Part shown: piece after piece, positions 32,413 to 42,893 of the stretch
How positions within the stretch are numbered: position 1 is the first letter of the stretch
Layout of the letters: each line of letters opens with the position of its first letter
Assembly: GCA_026122225.1 (NCBI GenBank)
Contig: JANEZZ010000809.1
Location: 1,118,501-1,182,500 of the forward strand
DNA length: 64,000 nt
DNA from: Heloderma charlesbogerti
Lineage: Eukaryota > Chordata > Lepidosauria > Squamata > Helodermatidae
Reading direction: 5' to 3'
Translations under genes and position numbers: made by a program
Notes under the pieces: model-generated
What the model saw: the letters and a program-made list of their open reading frames with translations, nothing else
What the model was told of the DNA's origin: nothing
Databases searched by the model: none

Positions 32413-33807
32413 GAAAGAGGGGGTGGAAACTACAATTTAGCATTATACCTTTCCTTGGGCTGAAGCCCTTTCCTGCAGACAGGAACGAGTGCACGTTGCA
32501 ACTCCTGGTCTCAGGTGAGGAGGAAGGAAAGCAGAGAGCCTTGACTAGGGGAGGCAAAGCACCCGCTGTTGGCACCTTGCTCTGGCAAGCAAGGAGCTTG
32601 GCAGCAATTTCAGCATGCAGCCTTTTTTCTGGGAGGAGAGACTTCGAATGATTTCAGCAGCAGTGTGACCCGCACCCCTGGAAGGGTGAGGCACCTCGTG
32701 ATTTCAGCAGCATGGCCCCACACCTCTGGGAAGAGGGGGAACATGGACTGCCCCCGGCTTCTTATACAGTTCAGAGACAGACAGTGACATCACAACTCCG
32801 ATGAGCCAGACACTGCTCATAGGCACTGGAGATGGTGCTGCTTGCTGTGGGAGAAAGGCTGAGTGGGCCTTCCCTCCCGTATAACAAAAGAGGGTGCTTG
32901 GGATGGTGGCTGTACCTGCTGGAAACAAAAGCCCTACTTGCGATCTCTTCCTCTTTTACCAAAAGATGACCTTGCATGTTAATGACTGTCCGAAAGACAG
33001 GTCTGGAGGCTGGAGTTCAACCATGGGAGCATATTGCAGGTAGTTGACTAGGTAACTTACCAGATATCACTCCTGCTATTCAGCACATTCATGTTTTGCT
33101 GAATTTTTACCCCCACCTTTGCCCTTGGGGAATGTGTTGTAAGAAGTCCATCAGAAACTGAATTGCTTGATCTAGTCTTGCAAGATGCTCTCAACCCTGT
33201 TCCTTTCCCCCACCTTTGCTCAGGCTGGGGATGAAGCCGCCTGGCTTTTGGGCTGTGTCTCAAAATGGAGTCAGTACTGTTCACTCAGAAGAGAGCTACT
33301 TCAGAACAGTCCCTGAGAACACACTCCGTACTCCCATGCGGATGCAAGATGCAGGGAAGGTGGGTGATGGCAGGCAAGCAGCCTTGTCCCGTCATTATTG
33401 AACTTGTGGAGAATCGCCTTGATGAGCTTTCATGGAAGACCAGGGGTTTCCAGAACACAGGCTGAAAGCTCTAGGCCAAGGGCAGGCCACATGGGGCATC
33501 CCATCGCCTCCCTTGAATTCAGTAGCAAAAGGTAAATTTGTAAAGAAAATAAATGGCACCCAGAGCACTACAGGGGTCAAATTTAGTTTGTCTAGGCCCC
33601 TTGCAGGATGTAGAACTGCCGTCTTACCTGTGCAGGGAGCTTACAATCCACATTAGGCGAACAGTGCCAGGGCACAGTGAGTTTGTGTGGAATGAGGGGT
33701 GGTGTGTTGACAAATGATAGTGTAGGGTGAGTCAAAGTGAACTGGGATCTTGAAGGAGATTGACGAAAAGAGGGGGGAAGATGGTCCCAGGCAGAAGGGG
33801 TACTTAA

Positions 33808-34090
33808 ATACATAAGAAAAGCCCTGCTGGATCAGACCAAGGGTTCATCTAGTCCAGCATTCTATTCACACAGAGGCCAATCAGCTGCCCATGGGAAACT
33901 CACAAGGATGACATGAGTGGAACAGCATCCTCCTGCCCATGTTCCCCAGCAACTGGTCTGTACAGGCTACTTGCCTGTGGTACTGGAGGAGCACAGAGCC
34001 ATCAGGGCTAGTAGCCATTGATAGACTTCTCCTCCAGGCTAACCTCCTTTTAAAGCCATCCAAGTTGGTGGCCATCCCTCCGTCTTGCGG
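33808..34090 (-). repeat. Dispersed LINE-like repeat, same family as 3900-4290
   Basis: ACATAAGAAAAGCCCTGCTG, CATCTAGTCCAGCATTCTAT, CCCAGCAACTGGTCTGTACA and CCTCCTTTTAAAGCCATCC are present. Read in reverse it ends in the common TATGT(T)CTTATG-like tail. Confidence 0.65.
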
Positions 34091-34119
34091 TACTTGCCAA
34101 GGAGGCACGGAGATGGGAG

Positions 34120-34475
34120 CGAGAGAAGGACATAGTTGGGACCAAGGGTAGGCATGATTGGGCAGCTGCCAAGGGCCCACATCCCAGCAGGAGCCCCCTG
34201 CCACGAGGCCTGAGACTTGCTCCTCCTCTTCCCCGTTGCAACCTGCTTGTTCACCTGCCTCTTGGTCTGGCCCAGACACGGGTGGTGGTGAGGTGGAGGA
34301 GCAGCACGTGCCTACTTGCTCCCCAGCTCTCTGCTTGTCCAGCAAGCAAGTGGTAGCCATGGTGAGAAAGAGAACAAGGAGCAAGAGTAGCTGGCGACAA
34401 TGGCGGTGAGGAAAGGGGCCCACTTGCTCAAGGGACCCCAGAAACGTGGAGCTGGCACTGGATGAACAGCAGGGC
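34120..34475. repeat. GC-rich dispersed repeat family C
   Basis: GGTAGGCATGATTGGGCAGC, TTGCTCCCCAGCTCTCTGC and AGTAGCTGGCGACAATGGCG follow the order of 19320-19700. The 180-codon minus frame here is a composition effect. Confidence 0.65.
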
Positions 34476-34539
34476 CACTCCAGATGTCTCCATTAATGGA
34501 TGTTTCCCACTCCCCTTGCTACTGTGAGGCCCCCCCGCC

Positions 34540-35010
34540 GTGTTTATGGGAGGTCGGCGAGGGGGCACCGTGCCCGCTTGGCCACAAAATGGTTAAATGC
34601 CACTTGATTTCCCTAAATTGCTTCTTATAAAACGAGCGGCACGTCTGCCGGGCTCGTCTCCCCATGATTACAGCTAATTACGATCGAGCGGACACCTCCC
34701 CGGCCCCCGTCACGCCACTTTAATTGTCCGTTATTCATCCGCTCGGCTGTCCGGAGTGGCAGCACACTTGGCAGCCCGGCGACCGAGGCCTCGGCTAATT
34801 GTAAGGCCTCGGGGATTAGGGCAGGTGATTACACACTTCACGGTGTAATTACATAAGCATCGCTTGGCTGCTGCCCCGGCGCTGGGCCCCGAAGGTCATG
34901 GCGCTGCGTTACCTGAGATTAATTGGCGCTGCCACTGAAGTGAGAGGCGCTGGCGGAGCGGTTATACGATTAGCATTAACATTTCAACAGCGACGGATCG
35001 ATCCGTGGCT
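34540..35010. promoter_or_regulatory. Candidate enhancer: dense TAAT/ATTA cluster in GC-rich unique DNA
   Basis: Within about 470 bp there are at least nine homeodomain cores: CATGATTACAGC, CAGCTAATTACG, CTTTAATTGTCC, GGCTAATTGTAAGG, GGGGATTAGGG (bicoid type), GGTGATTACACAC, GGTGTAATTACATAAG, GAGATTAATTGGCG and ACGATTAGCATTAAC. The surrounding DNA is CpG-rich, without repeats and without a sustained coding frame. Such composition, contrasting with the repeat-filled intron, is typical of deeply conserved developmental enhancers. Candidate binders are LIM, paired-type and CRX/OTX factors (inference). The target could be SAMD11, in whose intron it lies, or a neighbour. Confidence 0.5.
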
Positions 35011-35564
35011 CTCCTCCAGACACCGGGAGCTGTGCAATTAGTTTAGAGGAGAGCCAGGGAGGAAGGAGGGAGAAGAGCTGAAAGCTTGGGCGAGTGTGGG
35101 GGGAGATGGGCGAGGAAGGGGGGGCGGACAGAAGGGGAGCAGGCGGGGGAGAGACAGACGGTAACTTGGGGAGAAGGACAGATGGGAGGAGAACGAGGGG
35201 ACGGAACGCTGGGTCTTCCGAGGGGGAAATTTTAATCCACTCCATTATTTTCTTTTCTCTTTCTGCACACACGTAGCATTTGTAGGGTCTCATTAGAAAC
35301 ACCTTTTGGCCCCTCTGCTTTTTATATCGCTCCTGTTTCTGTATGTATGTTGGCTAGAGAGAGGGAAGATTTTAATGTTCTTGGGAGACAGTAATTTTTG
35401 TCCATCCAGTATTCCCAAGAAGTTGTCGTTTGGGAAGTATGGGAGGCTGGGAGGTTGGTATTCCTAGCCACAAATGCCGATTTCGCACCTCTGAGGAAAC
35501 TGACAAGCATCACATCTTCTCTCTCAGCTACCTCAAAAACAGGTTAGGGAAGCCTCCCCTGGCT

Positions 35565-35935
35565 TTGTGCCCTCCAGGTGTTTTGGACTACAACTCCTAT
35601 CATTCTTGACCATTGGACATGCTAGCTAAGGCCGATGGGAGCTGAACTTCGAAACGTGGATTTTTGCTCTATAGCTCCCAGTATTCTTGACCAGTGGACA
35701 TGCTAGCTAGGGCTGATGGGAGTTGAACTCCAGAACATGTGGATTTTTGGACTACAACTCCTATCATTCTTGACCATTGGACATGCTAGCTAGTGCTGTT
35801 GGGAGTTGAACTCCAAAACATGTGGATTTTTGCTCTACAGCTCCCAGCATTCTTGACCATTGGACATGCTAGCTAGGGCTGATGGGAGTTGAGCTCCAAA
35901 ACATCCAGAGGGTACCAGACTGGGAAAGGCTGGAT
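35565..35935. repeat. Tandem array of four 82-83-bp units from a foldback element
   Basis: ATTCTTGACC recurs at 35602, 35683, 35766 and 35849. Units 1 and 3 share GGACTACAACTCCTATC; units 2 and 4 share the GCTCTAyAGCTCCCAG variant. So a two-unit block was itself duplicated. Outer ends (CCTCCAGGTGTTTTGG and AAACATCCAGAGGGTACC) are those of the dispersed foldback family. Confidence 0.8.
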
Positions 35936-36303
35936 TAGGAGATGACAGGGCATGTTCCATTCTGGGCACATGGATGAGAACATTGGACTTCTTTGAACTG
36001 GAAATCTTCCTGTGAGTGGGAATAGAATCTAAAAAAGACTAGGGGGTGGGGAGAACGTGCTGGAAAGAGAACAAGGAACCAGCAAGCATAATATATATTT
36101 CCTTTCCCCAGGAGGTGAGCACGGATCCGGAGCTGCAGCACTTTCCCCCTCAGCTCATTACACACGAGCGATGCCGGCTTTCTTTCCAGCCGTTAGTGGC
36201 TCATAGACATTTCCCTAAGCCAAACAAAAAGAATGTTGAGCGGGAAAGGGCACTACGAAGGCTTGCAGGTTTGGCCAGCAATTAAGGCTGCAGTCCCAAT
36301 GGT

Positions 36304-36619
36304 CAGGGGTGCAGAACCTCAGCTCCAGTGGCCAGATCTGGCCCATGAGGGTTCCCCCAATGGTCATGCCCCTGCCCCCGCCCCCCTTCCCCAGCCAATG
36401 ATTGGGAGTTTCCTGGCTTTTGTGCAGTTCCCCCCGCTTCTAAAAGGTTGAAATGCCTCTCCTAAAGCATTAACAGGCAATAGGAGCTTTCAACTAAAAG
36501 ATGCTGGTATTTTAGGTCTGCCCCCTTTTGCCTTTAGTCCTGCCCCACTGGGATGCAGCCCCAAGGGCTTCTCCAAAATGAAATTCAGGCCTCTGGCTGA
36601 AAGTGGTTCAACACCCCTG
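36304..36619. mobile_element. Non-autonomous hAT-like element
   Basis: Ends CAGGGGTGCAGAACCTCAGC and GTTCAACACCCCTG are inverted. The interior (GTTTCCTGGCTTTTGTGCAG, CTAAAAGGTTGAAATGCC, CCAAAATGAAATTCAGGC) is that of the 24114 and 29444 copies. Confidence 0.7.
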
Positions 36620-36621
36620 CT

Positions 36622-36715
36622 CTATGTGCCTAACTTGGGAGTAAGACCCCTTGAACTCTGGAGGTCTTACTTCTGAGTGGACACACACCAGATTGTGCGC
36701 TGTAAACCTCTTTTC
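36622..36715. repeat. Short foldback, AAGTAAGTCCC family
   Basis: GGGAGTAAGACCCCTTGAAC and AGGTCTTACTTCTGAGTGG form the imperfect hairpin seen at 14037 and 57369. Confidence 0.5.
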
Positions 36716-37463
36716 TGAAATCCTGGCTTTAGAAGCAGCCTGTCTCTTCATTGGCTTATTAGCCAAGGGATGTGTTTCGCCATGGATGTTTTGTCCGATG
36801 GGAGCTGAGGCGAGCGTAGCTAGTTAGTCAAATGGCTCCCTAGGGTGCTGCGACGGCCCATGAGGAAACTGGTCGTGTAAACTGTCTGGATGAGAGAGAC
36901 ACCCCCCCGCAAACCACGTGCAAAGCTGCTTTGAGCTCTTCCATTGAACAGCAGGGTAGAAGATAGATAAATAGAACAGATACATGGCAGTTGAAGGAAC
37001 TGTTACTACCCTGGTGCTGAGGCCAATGGCAATGCAAAGGATGTGTGTGAGTGTTCCCTTACTGGCTGGACCGATAAGAGAGGGCTTCCTAATCAAGACT
37101 GACTCAATGGAAACTGAGGCAGCCTAGCTCACTTTGCAGGGGTTTTGTACAAATGGTGAAAAATTAAACTGCACTTTGATTTTTTTTTCTATAGATGAGT
37201 TTGTCCCTGTCTTTCTCTGTGCTGTAGTTCTTCTTGCTCAGTTCTTGACTTCCATACTGTCCTAGTGAATTGTGTAGTTCGGCATAGCACATCTGCGCAG
37301 GGCCAGGAATACCTCAAAAGCAACACTTTTGAGCTAGGAACCGGAATTCGTCCTTGCTCCTCTGCCCCTGAGTAGCTTCTCTGACTTTGGCCAACACCTC
37401 TCCTTCTCCCCTCATCTCTAAGTGGAATGTTCTAACCTTTTTTTTTTCTTTCCCTCTCTTTAG

Positions 37464-37579
37464 GGAGATGTCCCATCCACCCCCTCTTCTGTCGCCTCAA
37501 AATGCTCCTCACATTGCATTAGGTCCCCACTTGAGACCCCCGTTTTTAGGGGTGCCTTCGGCTTTGTGCCAGACACCAG
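37464..37579 (+). CDS. SAMD11: SAMD11 internal exon, proline-rich PPPLLSPQNAPH segment
   Basis: The acceptor is TCTCTTTAG and the donor CCAG|GTAAGT. The first G completes Arg from the previous exon; the last G joins GT of the next exon to make Gly. It encodes EMSHPPPLLSPQNAPHIALG and then PHLRPPFLGVPSALCQTPG. This is nearly identical to the human SAMD11 segment 'PPPLLSPQNAPHVALGPH' as I recall it, and is the most conserved non-SAM stretch seen here. Its in-frame ATG at codon 2 could in principle start a shorter isoform, but nothing in the sequence shows a promoter. A pyrimidine-rich minisatellite begins about 460 bp downstream. Confidence 0.96.
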
Positions 37580-37749
37580 GTAAGTGTGCCCACCTGTGCA
37601 GAAGATAATCCCATATGGCTAAATACAGGGTGTTCCAGCAGGGTAAAGGGTTTTGGATAGGGATGTTCTTCTTTAGTAGTGCATTTGTGTACTTTTAGAC
37701 TTTGGACTCACTTGTATTATTGGGGGATAGGAGGGTAGGCCTCTAGATG

Positions 37750-37965
37750 TTAATATCTGTTACTTCACTGGCCTCCAAATGTGATAAGTCAGCCCTGCTG
37801 TGTGTGGCAGGACCCTCCTACTCATTCTGGTGGATGGGGCCCTGGATATCTGCCCTGGAGTCTTCTCCTGATGGCACCACTGTTCCTCTTTCACAGTCAA
37901 AAGGCACAGCACAGTGGTACAGCACATACTTCAGACCGGGGGGCTTGAAGGGAGACATTCCTTTC
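37750..37965. repeat. Dispersed repeat shared with 51870-52100
   Basis: Both contain CAGCCCTRCTGT, then GGGGCCC, a TCTGC(C)CTGG/AAAGTC segment, TCCTGATGGCACC and GAGATACTTCA-like words in the same order. Family identity is unknown. Confidence 0.5.
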
Positions 37966-38039
37966 AGGAAAAGTGGTTGGGAGCTGGATACCATCACTGG
38001 GTGGGGCCAGAGCCAAAGAGGACACCCCATTCCCCCCTG

Positions 38040-38575
38040 TGTCTCTCTCCCCCCCACACACACACCCTTTTCTCTCTCTCTGACCCACCATTCTCTCCCC
38101 CCCACACCCTTTTCTCTCTCTCTGACCCACCTTTCTCTCTCTCTCCCTGCCACATCCTTTTCTCTCCCTTTGACCCACCTTTCTCTCTCTCCCCCCACAC
38201 ACCCTTTCTCTCTCTTTGACCCACCATTCTCTCTCCCCCCACGCACACCCTTTTCTCTCTCTCTGACCCACCTTTCTCTCTCTCTCTCCCTGCCACACCC
38301 TTTTCTCTCTTTGACCCACCTTTCTCTCTCCCCCCCCACACACCCTTTTCTCTCTCTCTGACCCACCTTTCTCTCTCCCCCCAACACCCTTTTCTCTCTC
38401 TTTGACCCACCATTCTCTCCCTCCCACACACACCCTTTTCTCTCTCTCTGACCCACCTTTCTCTCTCTCTCTCCCTGCCACACTCTTTTCTCTCTCTTTG
38501 ACCCACCTTTCTCTCTCCCTGCCACATTCTTTTCTCTCTCTTTGACCCACCTCTCTCTCTCTCTCTCTCTCTCCC
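38040..38575 (+). repeat. Pyrimidine-rich minisatellite, about 46-bp unit, 11 copies
   Basis: The word GACCCACC recurs eleven times (about 38082 to 38543) with spacing of 39-51 bases. Units alternate between a CCCCCCACAC-type and a CTCCCTGCCACA-type linker, which suggests higher-order duplication. G is nearly absent from the + strand, so the minus strand is purine-rich and free of stop codons in several frames. Confidence 0.95.
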
Positions 38576-39314
38576 CCACCCTCTCCCCCTTATCTTACAC
38601 ACACACACACCATTCTCTCTCATACACACACACCACACACTCCCATCTGTCCACATATACACACCCCAGTCATTCGCACATGCACCTCTCACTCCCCTGC
38701 CCTGCTCAGGTGTTTCCACCAATCACCTGAGTAGCATGGGGCAAGAAACCAGTAATGGGGAGGGGAGGTTTAAACCTTGTGGTTACCACCACCACTGTGC
38801 TGCTCAGCTGATTGTCAGGAAACAGTGGAGCAGCAAGGAAAATGGGCTATAGAGTGGCTGCTCAAGTGTGGGACTCTTGAACCAACTCCGCTCTTTTCCA
38901 CTGTTCAGATGTTTCCTGCCAATCAGATGAGTAGCATGAAGGGATGGAGGAGATTCAGGGAGGGGAGGTTTAAATCTCCCCCACCCCACCCCTGTTGATC
39001 AGTGGTAATGAGCTGAGCAGCCGAGAAAAGGGGGCCAAGGAGTGGGTGAGGACAGAGCATTAGGCTGGGAGAACTGGCCGTATGGGGAGGCCGTGCAGGC
39101 TGCATCTGGCCCAGAGGCTGGAGGTTCCCTGCTTTCAACACAGAAGATTCCACATGTTAGCCTCTGGCATCCATCTCCAGTAAATGGGGACTTGGGCCGA
39201 AGAGTGGGAGAGGCCCAGTACTGTGCTGGATGAGACAAAGGTCTCTCTTTTCTGTTCTGAGTAGCCTCGTGCAGTTCCACGTTAACTCCCATCTCCTTTT
39301 CCTTCCCTCCACAG

Positions 39315-39393
39315 GTTACGGGTTTCTGCAGCCGGCCCAAGCAGAGATATTTGCACGTCAGCAGGAGATGCTGAGAAAACAGAACCTCGCCAG
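39315..39393 (+). CDS. SAMD11: SAMD11 internal exon, AEIFARQQEMLRKQNLAR segment
   Basis: The acceptor is CCTCCACAG and the donor GCCAG|GTTAGA. It enters with GT (Gly with the preceding G) and leaves with AG (Arg with the next G). It encodes YGFLQPAQAEIFARQQEMLR and KQNLA. The charged, helix-prone ARQQEMLRKQNLAR run matches human SAMD11 and begins a predicted helical stretch that continues into the next exon (LEMSAEIIRQKEMENLHRQR). By eye the two together could form a coiled coil. Adjacent exons are close (1.7 and 0.8 kb), the most compact part of the gene here. Confidence 0.95.
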
Positions 39394-40192
39394 GTTAGAA
39401 GCAGAAGAGCGTTGCAAAGGGGGGGTGCCCCCCTCCTCTCCCTCCCCTCTCCCCCAGTGCCTCTAGCAAGAGCTGCCCAGGGCTTGGCCCTGACTTCATC
39501 CCTGTGCTCCCTCACATATCCATCGTGGAGGAGAGATTAGCTGGTATGCTTCACTGAGCCAAAGAGATGGAGGCTGTGCCAGACACATTATTATCATTCT
39601 GTTCCAATGGCTCTCTCCCAGACAGCTTCTCTCCCCTACAGGGGAGATGGGAGATTGGGAAGCCTGCCTGGAAGATGGGCGTTTGGAAGGCATTGTGATT
39701 TGCTTGGCATTGCCCTCTCTCCCTCCCACGCTAGACTCCAGCATACCCCCATCCCCAGCTGGAATAGGAAGAGAAGGAGACAGAACAGCCTGGGTGACGT
39801 AAGGGGATTGGGGAGGGAAAGGCTTGCAAGGGTGTACTTGCATAGAGAAAGGGAGTGGAAGAGATTAGGGAGGGCCTGGGGGTCAAACTTGCTGCATTAA
39901 AAAAGAAAAATTATCTGTACCCTTTGCTGTGCTTCTGCTAGTCATTTTATGTTGCATTTTGAATTTGTGTAGGCATTACACATGCACACAGAGCCATCAG
40001 TCTTTTTTTATAAAGTGTTTTTCCTCTTGTGAAGCAGACCACTTGGAATCCCATTTACAGATGGGCCACTAAAGCCAGGAGAGGAAGTGACATGCCTAAA
40101 GCCACACGGCAGGTCTGTGGCAGAGCTGGGACTTGAACTCTGGTCCCCCAGTTCCTCCCAAACCCAGCCATGGCTCTCTTTCCTCTGTTTAG
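39394..40192 (+). other. SAMD11: SAMD11 intron, 0.8 kb
   Basis: Mostly unique sequence, with a MIR-like SINE relic (about 40055-40145: CCATTTACAGATGGGCCAC, GCAGAGCTGGGACTTGAACT) next to the TCCTCTGTTTAG acceptor. Confidence 0.85.
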
Positions 40193-40893
40193 GCTTGAGA
40201 TGTCAGCAGAGATCATCCGCCAGAAGGAAATGGAGAACCTCCATCGCCAGAGGCTACTGGCCGGTGACCCAATCAACTTGCACCCGGGCCTGCCACCGGA
40301 CCACCCGGCTCTGCGCAACGTCCACGACATTCCTGAGGGACACCCACTGCGTGACGAGCTGTCACGGAGGAATGCCATGTTAGTGCTACGGCACAACAAC
40401 ACCCCGCTCTTGTCACTCAACCACCACGGGGTCCCCAGTGCCTCCACCACCCCGCCCAAGGAGCAGGGGAGCCGACGGGGCAGCCGGAAGTCGGCACACC
40501 ACCGGGCTGAGGCACCAGGCCAGAGTGAATCCAAAGAGCTGTCTGAAAGCCGGCCCCCCGACGGCAATGATGAGGAGATGAAGGACTCGGAGAGCGATGC
40601 CGACGTGAACGATGAGAAGCTGGACAGCCTGAAGGCAGAGAGTGGTGGAGCGGCCAGCGAGCTCAAAGAGTGCAAAGAGACGGCAAAAGCCTGTGACGGC
40701 GCCAAAGAACTGAGCGAACTGTCTGCCGGGCCGAACGCCCCCTGCAGCTCCGCCAGTGCTGAGTCGCCCAGCCATCTCCTTGGGCCTGTCATCAGCAAGC
40801 CCGAGGCGAAATACCTCCCTCCCGCCTCCCTCCCGCCTCCTCAACCGCTGCCGTTTGGTTTCCCGTACACCATGAGCCCCTATTTCCATGCAG
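40193..40893 (+). CDS. SAMD11: SAMD11 large internal exon, acidic Ser/Glu-rich region
   Basis: This 701-base exon runs from TGTTTAG|G to GCAG|GTAGGT. The first G completes Arg and the last G joins GC of the next exon to give Gly. It opens with the helix-prone LEMSAEIIRQKEMENLHRQR. It then has PALRNVHDIPEGHPLRDEL, RRNAMLVLRHNNTPLLSLN and a basic run RRGSRKSAHHR. A long acidic, serine-rich stretch follows (DGNDEEMKDSESDADVNDEK), and the exon ends in a Pro-rich LPFGFPYTMSPYFHAG that matches human 'LPLGFPYAVSPYFHTG'. The reading frame is open throughout. The acidic middle is longer than I recall for human SAMD11 and is probably disordered. The basic run could be a nuclear localisation signal (inference). 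Confidence 0.95.
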
Positions 40894-42109
40894 GTAGGTG
40901 TGAGAGTGGCTGTGTGGCATGCAGTTGGCCACTATGAATGCCCGCGGGTGTCTCTTCAGTAAATGTTCTACATATGAAGAATTCCAGGTGGAATATGGCA
41001 TGGCTTGTGCAAAGTTTGGATTCCAGAGGGGGAAGGAAATACCTAGAGATGTATGCAAATTTCACTTTTGCTTGTAAAACCTGAGCATGCCCCGTTCGAA
41101 GCTCCGAATGCGAGCTCAAGCACGTGTCCACCGAAAATCTTTGCAAATTGTCAAACGTGCTCATGTTCATCTTGTTCCTGATTCCCAGTATGATTTGCAC
41201 ACATTTCCTGATGTGTGCAAATTTCCTCAGTAGACTGAATCAGCCCTACTTTAGTCTGTGGAAGAAATTTGTGCAGATTTGGGGAGATTTGCACAAATCT
41301 CCTGTTTTAGCACTGCTCAGTTTGCGCCAGTTTCCCATTCACGCAAAGTGAGCAGCGATTGCAAACGGGAATTGGACATGAGAGGAGCGGCAAGATGATG
41401 TTCGGAGGGCCCTGTCAACTTCAAACATCGCTTCGTCGCCCTTCCCTAGATATATCCCAATGTCTTCCTCCTTATTTGTTTTAAATACAACGACAACCAG
41501 TTCCTTCAGTTAAAGAGTCTGTCAGTACCCTTCGGCTCCAGTTCTGTTCTCACAAAGAAAGACGTTTGTAGCTGCAGAAAAGCTCTGAAGAGGAATACAT
41601 CTCTCTACTCCTGAACTTGTTTGTTCATGAGAACTTCTCCAGGCCTTCCCAAGAGGCCAACTTCCACCCACGGCTAGCCCTACCATGAGGGAGAGTGCTG
41701 AGGTGGCCGCCTCAGGCCACATATTTTAGGCACCATTAAAGGGTGTTAAATATTGTCATTTATTTAATTTATTCTTGCAGTTTTTACTGGGGTGAGGTGG
41801 GGAGATCATTTGTATCTTCTGCCTCAAATGCCGCAGTCCCTTGGACTTGCTTTGTGACTCAAACTGTTCCTTCAGATATATTTTGGAGCCTAAGGTGGGG
41901 AGCATGTCACCTTCCAAATATTGTTAGACTATGATTCCCAACATCTGGAGGTCCACAAGTTGCCCAGCCCTGGGACAGACATTTAATCTCATCTGGCAAG
42001 GCAGGTCTTATGTCCTTCCTCCTTAGTGCTCACGTGCTATGTGCACTTCCACATGCACACTAATTGCACGAATGGAGTGTGATGGGGTCTTACCATCTAC
42101 CAGCTAAGA

Positions 42110-42247
42110 TAGGGTGAGGAATGTGTGGCCCTCCAGATGTTGTGGGCCTGAAACTCCCATCAGCCCTAGATAGCATAGCTAGTGGTGAGGGACGATGGGA
42201 GTTGTAGTCCCAACAATGTCTGTAAGGTCACATGTTTCCCATCTCTG
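42110..42247. mobile_element. Foldback hAT-like element
   Basis: AGGGTGAGGAATGTGTGGCC at the left and GGTCACATGTTTCCCATCTC then TG at the right are imperfect inverses. Inner arms are AAACTCCCATCAGCCC and GACGATGGGAGTTGTAGTCC. Related fragment at 41896-41975. Confidence 0.7.
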
Positions 42248-42539
42248 ACCTTCCTTTACAGCTGGTTTGGGCAAGAACTGGACAAAACGAAGGCTGTCCA
42301 AAGCAGGCCACTTACCACTTCCTCCTCTGTCGCCCAGTGGGTGACACATAGAGGAAAGGCATGGCATGACATCGCTGCGTCTCCCTGTTCCTTTCCCCGG
42401 CAGCCAGCACACTGGAGTGAGGTGGGGGGCACTTGGAGCACATCAGCGTTGTGTCAACGGTTTTGTTTTCTCTCCTGATCGCCAAGGAGAGACGCAAGGT
42501 TGCTTTCAGCAGCCTCCCTCATATCGTTCCATTTGGGCA

Positions 42540-42893
42540 GGAGTTGGGGAGGCTCTTTCAGCCAGAGGGCCAAATTCAGTTTCGGAGAAGCTCTCGGGGC
42601 TGCGTTGCAGTAACAAGTGGGGCCAAAGTCAAAGGGGTGAGGCCAAAAGCCAAAGGGGCAAAAATACAAAAGACACCAGCCTATTGTAGCTTAAAGCGCT
42701 CACTGCCGGCCACTAAGCCTTCGAAGGGGCATTTCAGCCTCTTAGAATGGGGGAAAACTGCACAAAAGCCAGGAAACTCCCAAATGATTGGTGGTTGGGG
42801 GAGAGGAGGGGGGGCCAGAGGAAGTGGGCTTGGCCTTCTGGGGACCCCTGGAGGGCTGGATTTGGCCCGGGGTTACCCACCCTTGCATTTGGC
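42540..42893. mobile_element. hAT-like element of the 10766 family
   Basis: GGCTCTTTCAGCCAGAGGGC, ATTGTAGCTTAAAGCGCTC, TTAGAATGGGGGAAAACTGC and GGTTACCCACCCTTGC. It preserves the uninterrupted site at which the 28138 MITE inserted in another copy. Confidence 0.65.

Larger units (their letters stand above)
21548..37463 (+). other. SAMD11: SAMD11 intron, 15.9 kb
   Basis: The largest intron here contains family A, hAT-like, CR1, Sauria SINE, family B and family C copies (listed separately), three candidate conserved elements (26.5, 28.6 and 34.5-35.0 kb), and a tandem foldback array at 35.6 kb. No intervening exon was recognised, and the flanking phases (AG plus G giving Arg) join directly. Confidence 0.85.
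37580..39314 (+). other. SAMD11: SAMD11 intron, 1.7 kb
   Basis: The intron holds a dispersed repeat (about 37750-37965), a long minisatellite (38040-38575), a CA-rich stretch to about 38680, and otherwise unique sequence before CTCCACAG. Two near-identical pieces at about 38700-38790 and 38900-38990 (CCAATCACCTGAGTAGCATG and CCAATCAGATGAGTAGCATG, then GGGGAGGTTTAAA) are a short local duplication. Confidence 0.85.

Noticed and set aside
33881..34423. 180-codon minus frame
   Set aside because: Mostly repeat family C and the 33808 LINE-like repeat. No conserved product.
38040..38575. CRISPR-like array
   Set aside because: Regular spacing arises from a degenerate pyrimidine minisatellite. There are no unique spacers, no repeat palindromes, and the host is a vertebrate.
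37818..38722. Minus-strand open frames of 217-253 codons rich in Arg, Glu, Lys and Gly
   Set aside because: They are the translation of the purine strand of the 38040 minisatellite, which lacks stop codons in several frames. Three frames are open at once, which is a composition effect.
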